Source: Candidatus Bathyanammoxibius amoris
GTDB taxonomy: Bacteria; Planctomycetota; Brocadiia; Brocadiales; Bathyanammoxibiaceae
Direction of reading: 5' to 3'
Assembly (NCBI GenBank): GCA_024451685.1
Contig: JAMXCW010000005.1
Span: forward strand, 1 to 64,000
DNA: 64,000 bases
A program made the translations under genes and the position numbers. This document shows positions 33,815 through 43,269 of this stretch, piece by piece. Position 1 is the stretch's first letter; every line of letters starts with the position of its first letter. Below the pieces are notes generated by a model, which was given only the letters and a program-made list of their open reading frames with translations, was not told where the DNA came from and ran no database searches.

Positions 33815-35827
33815 TTGAAAAGTAGAGTCGTAGTATCTCTTTATGTAATTGTCCTTTTGCAGTGTTTTCTTGCTGCGCCGGCCTTTCCGGAGTCACCTGC
33901 AGAAGTGCTGATAGCCGCAAACAGCGGTGTCTTGGAGGAGGCTCCGGAGAACACCATGTATGCGTTTGAGATGGCCGTTGAACAGAAAGCGAGTATCCTT
34001 AAGGTTGACGTACGGGGGACGAAGGATGGGGGACTCGTCATTATGAGGGACGCCACTATTGACAGGACCACAAACGGCAAAGGACTTGTGGGTGATATGC
34101 TCCTGGAAGAGATTAAGGTATATGACGCGGGCTCATGGCGGGGCAAACAGTTCAAAGGTGAACCAGTTCCCCTCCTCAGGGAGGTATTAAGGTTCGCCAA
34201 GATAAACGGTCTTAAGGTTATACTGGACGTCAAGGACCAGGGGCTGGAGAACAACATCCTGGCCCTTGTAGAAAGTCTGGGGATGATGAAAAAGGTCTAT
34301 TTCTGGGGTGTATTGAGCCATTTAAGAGAATCAGAACCCTCATTGGTGGGGCAGGATCTTGTGTTTCTCACCCCGGAAGAGTTGACGCCTTCTAACATAA
34401 AACAGGCACATACCCGTCATAAGGACGTCATGACCTCTCTATTGAATTGCGATGACATGGAGAAGATGCGGAAGGTCATGCTGAAGGGGCCAGACATTAT
34501 ACTGGTAGACTTTCCTGCAGTCGCCAACGAGGCGTTGACTTTCAGAGAGCGGCGTAGAGCGATAAGGAGGATACAGAAACGCGACGCCCTGACCACAGTA
34601 CCTTTCGATGGGCGCCTCTACGGAGTGGGTAGTGACGATGCGTTTATGTTTGAGGAGCGAGGAGGTGGTATTGGAGGCATAGACCTTCTTGACCCGGTAG
34701 GCGTCTTGCAAGGTCTCCTTTTTGGGAAGGAGGAGGTCGAATATGTTGACGGTCTGGAGAAGGGTACCCCCAAGGCCGAACTTCGCAAGGAGGTAAGGTC
34801 CCTGGCTCTGGACCTGTATGAGCCGGGTTTGAGTGAAAAGGGTTTTTTTGGAAAGGCCACCAGCAAGTTTATGAAAGGGATGAGTGATGAGGAGGCCGAT
34901 GACTCCAGGATGGCCGCACTTGAGATGACGTCGCTTCCTCCTTTTGCGGTGATTCCGCAGCTTGTCCATGCCTTGGGCTCTAAAAGGCCGGCAGTAAGGG
35001 ACAATGCAGTTTGGGCCCTGGGGCTTATTGGTGACTATAATGTTATACCAGAGGTGGTCGTGTTGTTAGAAGACGTGAATCAAGAGGTTGATATCAGGAG
35101 GAGCGCGGCTTTAGCGCTTGGCAGACTTCGGCAGACCTATGCGGTAGAACCCCTGCGGGACGTACTTGTGGAAAGCAACATACCACCTGTGAGGTATGAT
35201 GCGGCAAGGTCACTTGGGGATATTGGAGACGCCAGCGCCGTGGGTGACCTGATAAGGACCACTGAGGGAAGCGCTGACTGGAGGGTAAAGGCCGCCTGTG
35301 TAGGGGCGTTAGGTAAGATTGGCGACCCCGGCGCGGTGACCAGGCTTGGCGAACTGCTGAGGCAGAATACGGGGGCCCCGCATTCCATATGGGCCCGTCA
35401 CCGGGCGGCTTGGGCCCTTTCATCAATAGGAGAAGACTCGCTCAGGGTCCTTCTGGCCGGCCTGAGAGACGATGAAGAATTTATTAGAAGAAAAAGTGCA
35501 TGGGCGATGGTAAGGATAGGGAAGCCCGCCATTCCTGCACTTATAAGGGGATTAAGGGACCCCAATGCGAGAGTCAGGTTAAGGGGTGCTCTGGCACTAG
35601 GTTGGATAGGAGACACCAAGGCCGTACCGTCTCTGGCCCGTTCCATGTATGATGAGGATTTTGAGGTGAGGCAGGCCGTTGTGTGGGCCATCGGGCACAT
35701 AGGCGGTGTCAGGGCGGACAAGGTGTTGGAAAAGCTCGTGAATTCTGACGACGATGAGAGAATAAAGGAATTAGCGGGGGAAGCCATCGCAAGAGGGTCG
35801 AAGAAAAATAAGGGGTATCGGAGGTGA
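33815..35827 (+). CDS. Secreted GDPD-like pseudoenzyme fused to HEAT repeats
   Basis: 670 residues. TTG start, preceded by AAGGG at eight bases; signal peptide 1-25. Residues 30-245 have the glycerophosphodiester phosphodiesterase fold (EEAPENTMYAFEMAV, DRTTNGKGLVGD, LDVKDQ), but the active site is lost: HRG is Asn36-Ser37-Gly38, the ExD metal pair is Lys63-Val-Asp65, and the HD is Arg78-Asp79. Residues 365-660 are about nine HEAT/PBS-lyase-like repeats (VRDNAVWALGLIGD, IRRSAALALGRL, VKAACVGALGKIGD...). Likely a periplasmic binding scaffold. Follows the LptC/A gene and overlaps cobA-hemD by four bases. Confidence 0.8.
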   Translation: MKSRVVVSLYVIVLLQCFLAAPAFPESPAEVLIAANSGVLEEAPENTMYAFEMAVEQKASILKVDVRGTKDGGLVIMRDATIDRTTNGKGLVGDMLLEEIKVYDAGSWRGKQFKGEPVPLLREVLRFAKINGLKVILDVKDQGLENNILALVESLGMMKKVYFWGVLSHLRESEPSLVGQDLVFLTPEELTPSNIKQAHTRHKDVMTSLLNCDDMEKMRKVMLKGPDIILVDFPAVANEALTFRERRRAIRRIQKRDALTTVPFDGRLYGVGSDDAFMFEERGGGIGGIDLLDPVGVLQGLLFGKEEVEYVDGLEKGTPKAELRKEVRSLALDLYEPGLSEKGFFGKATSKFMKGMSDEEADDSRMAALEMTSLPPFAVIPQLVHALGSKRPAVRDNAVWALGLIGDYNVIPEVVVLLEDVNQEVDIRRSAALALGRLRQTYAVEPLRDVLVESNIPPVRYDAARSLGDIGDASAVGDLIRTTEGSADWRVKAACVGALGKIGDPGAVTRLGELLRQNTGAPHSIWARHRAAWALSSIGEDSLRVLLAGLRDDEEFIRRKSAWAMVRIGKPAIPALIRGLRDPNARVRLRGALALGWIGDTKAVPSLARSMYDEDFEVRQAVVWAIGHIGGVRADKVLEKLVNSDDDERIKELAGEAIARGSKKNKGYRR

Positions 35828-37335
35828 AAAAAGTCTATCTGGTGGGGTCAGGGCCCGGGGACCCGGGCCTTATTACCGTAAAGGCCGTCGAGTGTATAAC
35901 AAAGGCGGATGTCATAATATACGACTATCTGGTCGGTGAAGAACTGCTTAAGTACGCGAGAGAGGATGCAGAGATTATCTACGTCGGTAAACAGGGGAAC
36001 CGGCATACTCTTGAGCAGGATGAAATAAATGACCTCATCGTAGAAAAGGCCAGGCAAGATAAGACCGTGACAAGGCTCAAGGGTGGCGACCCGTTTGTGT
36101 TTGGCAGGGGTGGAGAAGAGGCCGTGTATATGGCTGAAAGGGGAATCCCCTTTGAAGTCGTGCCGGGCATCACTGCTGCGATAGCCGCTCCGGCTTATGC
36201 GGGCATACCCGTAACTCACAGGGATTATACCTCTACGCTGGGTCTGATAACCGGACACGAAAACCCCGAAAAGGGCGGGAGCGCCCTGCCATGGGACAAG
36301 CTGAGTACCGCGGTCGGCACCCTCGGGGTGTACATGGGAATAAAGAACCTTCCTTATATTGTGAAAGAACTCCTTAAGAACGGCAGGCCCAAGGACACCC
36401 CTGTGGCTATAATACGCTGGGGCACCACGTCGCGACAGGAAACATTGGTAGGGACACTGGAAGACATTGTGGAAAGGTCTAAGGATATAAAACCCCCTGC
36501 CGTTACCGTAGTGGGTGAGGTAGTTAAACTCAGGAAGTGTCTGAACTGGTTTGAGACCAGACCGCTCTTCAGGCGGACAGTGGTGGTCACAAGGTCAAGG
36601 GACCAGGCAAGCGATTTCGCGAGAGAGTTGGAAGAACGGGGTGCAAGGGTTATAGAGTTTCCTACCATTAAGATCACGGAGCCAACGGACATTTCACCTC
36701 TCGATAAGGCAATCCGTGAGCTAAGCACCTTCCACTGGGTGGTTTTTACCAGCGTAAACGGGGTAGAGGCCTTTTTCCGGCGGCTGTTCCATCTGGGGAT
36801 GGACGTGCGGGAACTGAAGGGCGTAGAGATATGTGCAATCGGGCCTGCGACTGCCGGGGAGGTGCGGAGGTACTGTCTGAGTGTTGATTGTCAGCCCTCA
36901 AAATACGTGGCGGAAGAGGTGCTGGAGGAACTGAAGAAGAGAGGAGATTTGAAAGGAAAGCGGATCCTGATGCCAAGGGCCGATATTGCCAGGAGTTTTC
37001 TGCCGGAGGAGTTAAAGAAATTGGGTGCAGAGGCCGTCGAGGTCACCGCCTATTGCACCGTGCTTGCGGAAACGGGTGAGAAAAAACTGCTGGAGAGGAT
37101 AACTGCTGGAGAGGTAGACGTAGTTACCTTTACCAGCTCGTCCACGGTGAGGAACTTTGTGAAGATAATAGGCAAGGAGAACCTGGCCAGGTTAAACGGC
37201 AAGGCACGCTTTGCCAGTATAGGACCTATAACTACCGGTACGGCGGAAGAACTGGGTCTTAATATATCCAAAGAGGCGAAGGAATATACCATCCCCGGCC
37301 TGGTAAAGGCCGTTGAGGAAATGCTGACGACGTAG
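35824..37335 (+). CDS. cobA-hemD: Uroporphyrinogen-III C-methyltransferase / uroporphyrinogen-III synthase fusion
   Basis: 503 residues. The N-terminal half (1-245) is SUMT: VYLVGSGPGDPGLITVKA, VIYDYLVGEELL, TRLKGGDPFVFGRGGEEA, VVPGITAAIAAPAYAGIPVTHRDY, making precorrin-2. The C-terminal half (255-500) is HemD, cyclising hydroxymethylbilane: TRSRDQASDFARELEERGA, FTSVNGVEAFF, AIGPATA, YVAEEVLEEL, FTSSSTV. Together they make the siroheme/B12/heme precursor. GTG start overlapping the previous stop, with AAGGGG eight bases upstream. Confidence 0.93.
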   Translation: MKKVYLVGSGPGDPGLITVKAVECITKADVIIYDYLVGEELLKYAREDAEIIYVGKQGNRHTLEQDEINDLIVEKARQDKTVTRLKGGDPFVFGRGGEEAVYMAERGIPFEVVPGITAAIAAPAYAGIPVTHRDYTSTLGLITGHENPEKGGSALPWDKLSTAVGTLGVYMGIKNLPYIVKELLKNGRPKDTPVAIIRWGTTSRQETLVGTLEDIVERSKDIKPPAVTVVGEVVKLRKCLNWFETRPLFRRTVVVTRSRDQASDFARELEERGARVIEFPTIKITEPTDISPLDKAIRELSTFHWVVFTSVNGVEAFFRRLFHLGMDVRELKGVEICAIGPATAGEVRRYCLSVDCQPSKYVAEEVLEELKKRGDLKGKRILMPRADIARSFLPEELKKLGAEAVEVTAYCTVLAETGEKKLLERITAGEVDVVTFTSSSTVRNFVKIIGKENLARLNGKARFASIGPITTGTAEELGLNISKEAKEYTIPGLVKAVEEMLTT

Positions 37336-37571
37336 CTGTCCGGCTGGCTGGTTTGAAATTACTGATGCAAGAGCAGGGAACTTCAGGTCCATATCTGTAA
37401 GGCCCGGAAAATTATATCCCGGCAAGAGTCGCTTTTTTAGACAGGTCTATCTGTAATGTTGAGTTCTTATGCCCCGCACAACAGGGTTTTTCCAGGGCGT
37501 CACCCGGGGATAGGGGCTGCATCTGGTTCCGGGGCACTGAAATAGTACATTGCCCGCGCCCGGACTGGATT

Positions 37572-38006
37572 CTAGCCGTCAACCTGGGTCTTGAGATACT
37601 CCCTGAGTTCAATAAGACCTTCCGGAATTTCTTCCAACCTGTCGAGGGCAGAGCTCAGTTTCGTGTTCAGCGTCCTTATCCTGTGGCCCATCTGCCGGAG
37701 GACCCGTAGCGCAAGTGTGGGGTCCACTCTTACGCGTTTAAGGAACATTTCGTGGTCGATGGCAAGTACCCTTGCATCACCCATGGCCTTAACGGTGGCA
37801 GACCGGGGCTTTGCGTCAAGCAGACTCATCTCGCCAAATATGTCCCCCTCTTTTAATATGGCCAGTGCCGTCTCCATTTTTCCGTGGCCCTTAACGACCT
37901 TTACGTTTCCGGACTGGATTATGTACATTACCCGGCTTTCTGAGCCTTCTTCTACAATAACGTCACCGTCCTTATAGGTTGTTCCCAAGAATCCTTCTTC
38001 TGCCAT
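37572..38006 (-). CDS. Stand-alone cyclic-nucleotide-binding domain protein, paralogue of 8564
   Basis: 144 residues; ATG 38006 chosen because GGGGGG precedes it (38021 would add five). One cNMP-binding beta-roll (5-115) with the cassette GEMSLLDAKPRSAT (58-71) keeping both Glu59 and Arg68, so ligand binding looks intact, unlike the 8564 copy. The N-terminus (GTTYKDGDVIVEEG) and C-terminus (DRLEEIPEGLIELREYL) align with that paralogue. No DNA-binding domain. Lies between cobA-hemD and the FAD oxidoreductase, about 1.7 kb from the REC-cyclase gene. The 236-base gap 37336-37571 holds nothing clear. Confidence 0.85.
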   Translation of the reverse strand: MAEEGFLGTTYKDGDVIVEEGSESRVMYIIQSGNVKVVKGHGKMETALAILKEGDIFGEMSLLDAKPRSATVKAMGDARVLAIDHEMFLKRVRVDPTLALRVLRQMGHRIRTLNTKLSSALDRLEEIPEGLIELREYLKTQVDG

Positions 38007-38150
38007 GATATGGCCCCCCACTGTACGTGTAAGTGTATTAGACCTTTATAAACATGTCTTTCCGTTTGATGCGAAGACAGAAAGCTGTGACAACAACATG
38101 TCTCTTAGGATTTCCGGCGCGAATGACTTTTCGTAGCTGCATCATTTCTT

Positions 38151-39500
38151 TTAAAAGGGAATGTATCTTTTCCAGAACTCTCCCAGGACGCCCTTAATGA
38201 GTGAGAATTGTGCCCTGGGGCTGATTGCAGAGTAAAAGATTTCCGTATAGTTTCTACCCCCGGTGAACATGTCCCACAGTATGGAGCTGTGGGGTGTACC
38301 GTCTGAGGGATTCTCCTGTTCGTGCCGCACGGTGTTAAAAAACCCTTTACTGAGTAATGGAGTGCTTGTTACATAGTCGTTTATGGTGAACAGTACCTTT
38401 CCGAATCTGTTGTCCTTGTCTATGGCTTTACACGTTGGGAGATAGTGTTCGGCAAAATCTGTTTCGCTGATCCCGTAAAGCGTAGTGGTGTAAGCGGCGG
38501 CCTTTCCTGTTACATAGGCTGAACCTATTCCGTCCTTGTAGAGACGGGCGCTTGCGGCGTCACCGACTATGACGATGTGGTCGGCGAAAGGTTTGTGTGC
38601 GGGGTTGAGGGTCATCTTTGGGAAGCAGTGGCAGAACCTATCCGGCAGCCGCCAGCCTTCTGGCAGCATCTTTTGCATGGCCGGATGGGCGACAAAGGCC
38701 TGTACCGTCTCTTTGTTAACCTGTTTGCCGAGGAGGCTGATGGTAGCGTAGTCACTCTTAGGTGTTATGGCGGCAAATTTCACGCCCGGCATGTTCAGGA
38801 GAAAGACGTGGATGGCGTTCCCGAAGTACTTGTTTACCCATTCCTTGTCCAGTTCCAGCTCTGTCTGCATGCATCTTATGGTCTCTGGAGGGACATAGCC
38901 AAAGCCGAGGTCTCTAAATTTCTCTACGGTGCGTGCGTTTACGCCGAATGCCCCCACCAGGAGGTCCGGTTCCATCAAAGGTTTTTTGTTGGAATAGAGT
39001 ACGGGTTTATCACCGTTCAGCTTTATCTCATCTATTACGGTGTGTTCTATTGTAGCCCCTTCTTCAGTGGCTTTTTGCAGCAAAAATTCGTCAAAGCTTA
39101 AGATATCTCTTCCACTACTGCCTCTAGGTCCGCCACCGCGATATGTGGTGGCTATACCTCTCTGCTGGAGCCGCGGGGACTTTATATAAACCTCACCGGC
39201 AGGGGTGTGGAAGCAGTAAGAGTCTATACTGCGCTGTACTACCGTGGGTGGGATGTTTATTCCGTCTATGGCGAGATGCTGTACCATGGTTTCGGAGATG
39301 ACTCCGGCACACATGTTACAACCCGCCGGACCCTGGTTGGTGAAGGTCTTGCGGTCAAAAATCTTTAGGTGCAGTTTTTTCCCCAGGTCCTTGGCCAGTT
39401 TAAGTGTATATATACTGAAGAAGGACCCGGCGGGACCGCCCCCGATTACTGCAACCTCTGCCCCATCGGACAGGGTGAGATGCTTACGTACCCCCCCCAT
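38151..39500 (-). CDS. FAD-dependent oxidoreductase, geranylgeranyl-reductase-like
   Basis: 449 residues from ATG 39500 (a TTG at 39527 would add nine). Rossmann FAD motif VAVIGGGPAGSFFSIY near the start, then DRKTFTNQGPAGCNMCAGVIS, RSIDSYCFHTPAGE, and the second FAD contact HIVIVGDAASARLYKDGIGSAYVTG. This resembles the digeranylgeranylglycerophospholipid/geranylgeranyl reductase group, which hydrogenates isoprenoid double bonds, though the cysteine-rich segment (GCNMC) and long C-terminus are particular to a subgroup with no assigned reaction. Monocistronic. Function uncertain beyond flavoprotein. Confidence 0.75.
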   Translation of the reverse strand: MGGVRKHLTLSDGAEVAVIGGGPAGSFFSIYTLKLAKDLGKKLHLKIFDRKTFTNQGPAGCNMCAGVISETMVQHLAIDGINIPPTVVQRSIDSYCFHTPAGEVYIKSPRLQQRGIATTYRGGGPRGSSGRDILSFDEFLLQKATEEGATIEHTVIDEIKLNGDKPVLYSNKKPLMEPDLLVGAFGVNARTVEKFRDLGFGYVPPETIRCMQTELELDKEWVNKYFGNAIHVFLLNMPGVKFAAITPKSDYATISLLGKQVNKETVQAFVAHPAMQKMLPEGWRLPDRFCHCFPKMTLNPAHKPFADHIVIVGDAASARLYKDGIGSAYVTGKAAAYTTTLYGISETDFAEHYLPTCKAIDKDNRFGKVLFTINDYVTSTPLLSKGFFNTVRHEQENPSDGTPHSSILWDMFTGGRNYTEIFYSAISPRAQFSLIKGVLGEFWKRYIPF

Positions 39501-39680
39501 ATTACGTTGACCCTCAATATCTTGCAATTAGTGGTCTATAAGTGAAATTAAAGGTCTGTCCCGAACTACCTGAAAGACATACATCAAATCTGCGATTCCA
39601 GGGCAACCCCCAAGCCGCATACCGGGTAGTTGCACTATCGTACGTTTAGCCTATACGCAGATATATTGATTAGAGGCCTT

Positions 39681-40799
39681 TTATGTATTTGCGGTGGCCA
39701 GTACCTCCTGGACCTCGAAGAGTTCCATCTCTTCCGAACGTCCCTTAAGGAGTTTCTTACCCACGCTTGTGGCCTTAACCTTGTCTGAAATCATGTCGTA
39801 CGTATCTTTACCGATAAGGATGGAGTTGGGTTTTTCTTTCGTACAATCCTGGATGTGGAAGGCCATGTTTACGGGACCGCCTATCACGGTGTATTCCATT
39901 TTCTCTTTGGACCCCACGTTTCCGGATATAACCTTACCTGAGTTGATGCCGATGCCGATTGCAATGGTTTCGCCCATCCTGTCCTTAAGCCAGTCGTTGA
40001 ACTTTGCAAGGGACTTTTGTATTTCGAGGGCGGCTGAGACGGCACAAAGTGCGTGGTCGTCCAGTGAGGCCGGTGCCCCAAAGACGGCCAGAACACCGTC
40101 ACCGATGAATTTATCCACCACACCGCCTTTAGCTATTACTATTTTGCTTATCTCGGAAAACAGTTTATTCAGTACCTCCACCACCTCCTCCGGTGTGTGC
40201 TTCTCAGAGAACGGGGTAAAACTTCTTATGTCGAGAGAGAGTATCGTGACGCTTCGGTTTTCCCCCGTGAACAGGTGTTCGTCTGCGCGTTCCAGGACCT
40301 CGCTGACTACCTTCTCGGGCACGTAACGTTCAAAGACCTTCCTTATTCTCACTTCCTTTTCGATGGAGGCGGAGAGCTTGGTTACCTGGTCCTGGACTTC
40401 TTGTAGCAGCTCTTCGTTTTCCTCTTCAAGGTCCATTCTGGATAGTACGTCCCGGACCGTGGATTTTAGTTCTTCGGGCTTCCAGGGTTTTGTTATATAT
40501 CGATACACGTGTCCCGTGTTTATGGCATCTATCAGGTCTTCAACGTCGGTGTATCCGGTAAGAACGATCCGGGTGACGTCGGGACATATATCCATGGTAC
40601 GTTTAAAAAGTTCCGTTCCCGTCATCTCAGGCATCTTCTGGTCTGAGATTATCATGGAGATGTTGCTGTCCTTCAGGATTCTCAAGGCAGCTTCGCCGCT
40701 ATGCGCCGCAAAAACGATGCATTCCCTGCGCAGCGTGCGTTGAAGCAAGTCCAGACTGTCCTGTTCGTCATCAACTACTAAGATGTTATGCCTTGACAT
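39681..40799 (-). CDS. Response regulator with class III nucleotide cyclase output
   Basis: 372 residues. Receiver domain 1-122 with acidic pocket Asp10-Asp11, phospho-acceptor Asp53 (ISDQKMPEM), LTGYTD and TKPW; a coiled-coil linker (123-160); then a class III adenylyl/guanylyl cyclase domain (183-350). Metal ligands Asp190 (LSLDIRSF) and Asp234 (FIGDGVLAVFG) and the purine Lys300 (KEKMEY) are present. But the usual GD-VN---R reads GG-PVNMAFH: the Asp is Gly308 and the transition-state Arg is His315, so activity may be low or altered. Overlaps its histidine kinase by 14 bases. Confidence 0.88.
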   Translation of the reverse strand: MSRHNILVVDDEQDSLDLLQRTLRRECIVFAAHSGEAALRILKDSNISMIISDQKMPEMTGTELFKRTMDICPDVTRIVLTGYTDVEDLIDAINTGHVYRYITKPWKPEELKSTVRDVLSRMDLEEENEELLQEVQDQVTKLSASIEKEVRIRKVFERYVPEKVVSEVLERADEHLFTGENRSVTILSLDIRSFTPFSEKHTPEEVVEVLNKLFSEISKIVIAKGGVVDKFIGDGVLAVFGAPASLDDHALCAVSAALEIQKSLAKFNDWLKDRMGETIAIGIGINSGKVISGNVGSKEKMEYTVIGGPVNMAFHIQDCTKEKPNSILIGKDTYDMISDKVKATSVGKKLLKGRSEEMELFEVQEVLATANT

Positions 40800-42453
40800 C
40801 TTGCTTTGGTCCTTCTATCGGTAGCTCTATGTTAAAAGTGGTTCCTTCTCCCACTTTGCTCTCTGCCCATATCCGGCCCTGGTGTTTTTCTATTATACCA
40901 TAACTGATGCTGAGGCCAAGACCGGTTCCTTTACCCACGGGTTTTGTGGTAAAGAAGGGTGTAAAGAGCTTTTTCTTGTTCTCCTCCGAAATGCCCTTTC
41001 CGCTGTCTCTGATGGAGATTTTTACTTTTGTGTCCGTCTTTTCAGTCTTTATCCAGACATCCCCCTTATCCTCTATTGCCTGGGCGGCGTTTGCCAGCAG
41101 GTTCATGAAGACCTGGTTGAGCTCACCGGCGAAGCAATTGATTTTTGGGATATCTCCGTATTCTTTGTGTACGTTGATACGGTTCTTATAAAGGTGAGTG
41201 AGAATTTCCAGTGTGCTGTTAATACCCTCATGAATATCTGCCCGCTTTAGCGCAGCCTCGTCCAGCCTGGAGAAGCTTCGCAGGGAAGCTACAATGTCTT
41301 TTGTCCGCTCGGCTCCATTTTTACAGCTTTTTATTAATTTGTCCAGGTCTTTTAGTAAAAAATCAAGGTCTATCTCCTGGATTAAATGGTCCATCTGCTT
41401 TTTTTCTTCCGGGCTGACGGATTTTAGGTCTCTAAACCCGGAGAGGATCTCTTTTATGTTGTTTATGTATTCCTCCAGGTGGTCCATATTGCCGTAAATA
41501 AAGCTTACCGGATTATTTAATTCGTGGGCTATGCCGGCGACCAGTTGGCCCAGGGAGGCCATTTTCTCCGACTGCACGAGTTGAGCCTGTGCCCCCTGGA
41601 GCTCTTTGTAGGCCTTCTCCAGGTCTTGATGAGATTTCTGCAGGGCTACGGTCCGCTCCCGTACCTTTTCTTCCAGATTGGTGTTCAGGTCGGCGAGTTC
41701 ATTTGCGTAGTTGTCCTTTTCGGTAAGTGTGTTCTTGAGATTCTTGGTAAGCTTGTTGAACTCAGACGCGAGCTGTCCGATTTCGTTCCGGGAGCGTATG
41801 TTTACCTGATGGTCCAGGTTGCCGCCCGAGATTATCTTTATGTCTTTGACAAAGTTCTTTACGGGTTTTGTTATGGTATAGGCCGTCAGGAAACTTGCCC
41901 CCAGTGACACAAGCAGTCCGACGCCGCCGGCGAAGAGTCCTATCTTCAGGGCCCGCCCCGCCCCGCTGGTCATAAGCTCGCGCGCGTAGCCTATCCGGAC
42001 GGTGCCGTATTTTACGTTGCCTTCAAACAGGGGTACTTGCGCCTCCATAATCCAGCGCTCTGCGCCGGGGCTAAAATATTTTTGTACAGAATAGATGTCG
42101 GATGAATAGGTATTCTTTATCCTGGTCTTTTCTGACAAGAACTCTTCGGCGTTCTTGCTCTTGGCGATGACCTTGCCTTTCTGGTCCTCGACTACGGCGT
42201 AGATGACGTTCTTGTCTGTGGCAAGGTCTTGGACAAAGCCGGAAAGGGGTTCATAATTGCTGATGGCCATGAATGGCACGAGCTGTTTATTGAGGTTTTT
42301 CGAGAGTACCCCGCTTGCTTCCTTAATCTGCTTTTTTTGTTCCCGGTTGTTTAGAAGGCTGTATGACCCCGTGACAATGAAGACTACAAAGAACACTATT
42401 GGTATGGTCATGAGGAATATCTTGTTGCGGAAACTTAGGGAAGGCTTTCTCAT
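40786..42453 (-). CDS. Membrane sensor histidine kinase
   Basis: 555 residues: TM1 (12-33), periplasmic sensor region (34-165), TM2 (168-192), HAMP (193-245), long coiled coil (245-300), H-box VAGIAHELNNPVSF (phospho-His310), N-box NLLANAAQAI, G boxes DSGKGISEENKKKLFTPFF and GKGTGLGLSI. The H-box type is that of HisKA kinases with long coiled coils. Transcribed first and overlapping the REC-cyclase, so it presumably phosphorylates that Asp53. The ligand is not predictable from the periplasmic region. Confidence 0.92.
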   Translation of the reverse strand: MRKPSLSFRNKIFLMTIPIVFFVVFIVTGSYSLLNNREQKKQIKEASGVLSKNLNKQLVPFMAISNYEPLSGFVQDLATDKNVIYAVVEDQKGKVIAKSKNAEEFLSEKTRIKNTYSSDIYSVQKYFSPGAERWIMEAQVPLFEGNVKYGTVRIGYARELMTSGAGRALKIGLFAGGVGLLVSLGASFLTAYTITKPVKNFVKDIKIISGGNLDHQVNIRSRNEIGQLASEFNKLTKNLKNTLTEKDNYANELADLNTNLEEKVRERTVALQKSHQDLEKAYKELQGAQAQLVQSEKMASLGQLVAGIAHELNNPVSFIYGNMDHLEEYINNIKEILSGFRDLKSVSPEEKKQMDHLIQEIDLDFLLKDLDKLIKSCKNGAERTKDIVASLRSFSRLDEAALKRADIHEGINSTLEILTHLYKNRINVHKEYGDIPKINCFAGELNQVFMNLLANAAQAIEDKGDVWIKTEKTDTKVKISIRDSGKGISEENKKKLFTPFFTTKPVGKGTGLGLSISYGIIEKHQGRIWAESKVGEGTTFNIELPIEGPKQDVKA

Positions 42454-42527
42454 AAGATTTCTATACTACTGTGATATACCCGCCGGAGCCTACTGCAGGC
42501 ACCCTGAAACGTGCGCCACCTGAGGGT

Positions 42528-43172
42528 TTATCTGGCCTTCGTTCTTTTAGGTTCCCACAGTAAAAAGTATATTATTCCCCCAATTATCACTACCGCCTGA
42601 GTCACGATGATACTTCTAATCCAGATGCTAAGACACCTGCTTAAGTAAGTACTAAATCTGGCCTCGTCAACCCCGCCAATCTGTACTATAGAGTAAATGG
42701 CCACAGAAATAATTACGATACACATGAGAGTTATATCAATAATCCTGAGAACCCTTTTGCCCGTAGAGCCGCCTTCCTCTTCTTCGTAGTATGAATCCTC
42801 GTAGGCTGGTGCTTCAGTCTCTTGAGGTGGTGTGGGTGAGACCTCGCCCAGTTCCTTGCCCAGGTCTTCGAAATCCTCGTAAACAGACTGTCCTGGTTCT
42901 TCAATGTCCAGGTGTAACCCTTCTTCTTCCTCGGTTTTCCTGTGGGCTGCGGCTGGAGCCGGCGTGGGTGTGGGCGCGGGTGTTGGAACAGATTCTATTT
43001 CTTTTGTCGTATAGTGTACAGGTTCTTCCAGCTCTCGCTGGGCCTTCTCTATGTCCTCGAGAGCGGAGGGGTACTCCTCCTCGGCCGATTCCTGGAGGTC
43101 TCGCTCTCTTCCGCAGCTTGTGCAGACGAGAGAGTCTTCTTCATTTTGTGAACTACACGGACACAGCCACAT
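42528..43172 (-). CDS. Zinc-ribbon membrane protein
   Basis: 214 residues. The N-terminus is a zinc ribbon (CPCS...CTSC, Cys4, 6, 17, 20), followed by a long acidic, Pro-rich disordered stretch (25-135, with PTPAPTPTPAPA), then two membrane segments (about 145-167 and 185-207). I do not recognise the family. The charged linker and ribbon could be a cytoplasmic adaptor on a two-pass anchor. Alone between the kinase and the dnaJ-aspC unit. Confidence 0.7.
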   Translation of the reverse strand: MWLCPCSSQNEEDSLVCTSCGRERDLQESAEEEYPSALEDIEKAQRELEEPVHYTTKEIESVPTPAPTPTPAPAAAHRKTEEEEGLHLDIEEPGQSVYEDFEDLGKELGEVSPTPPQETEAPAYEDSYYEEEEGGSTGKRVLRIIDITLMCIVIISVAIYSIVQIGGVDEARFSTYLSRCLSIWIRSIIVTQAVVIIGGIIYFLLWEPKRTKAR

Positions 43173-43269
43173 TTTAGTGCCTTAATTGTTAAGGTTGTCT
43201 CGATAAGTCTATATTTTTACGAAATCTAACAGAAAATCCGGCAAACAACAAGAAGCATTTCGCGGTATT

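Noticed and set aside
39681-40799. GGDEF output for the response regulator
   Set aside because: The domain has cyclase metal Asp motifs (SLDIRSF, IGDGVLAVFG), not GGDEF.
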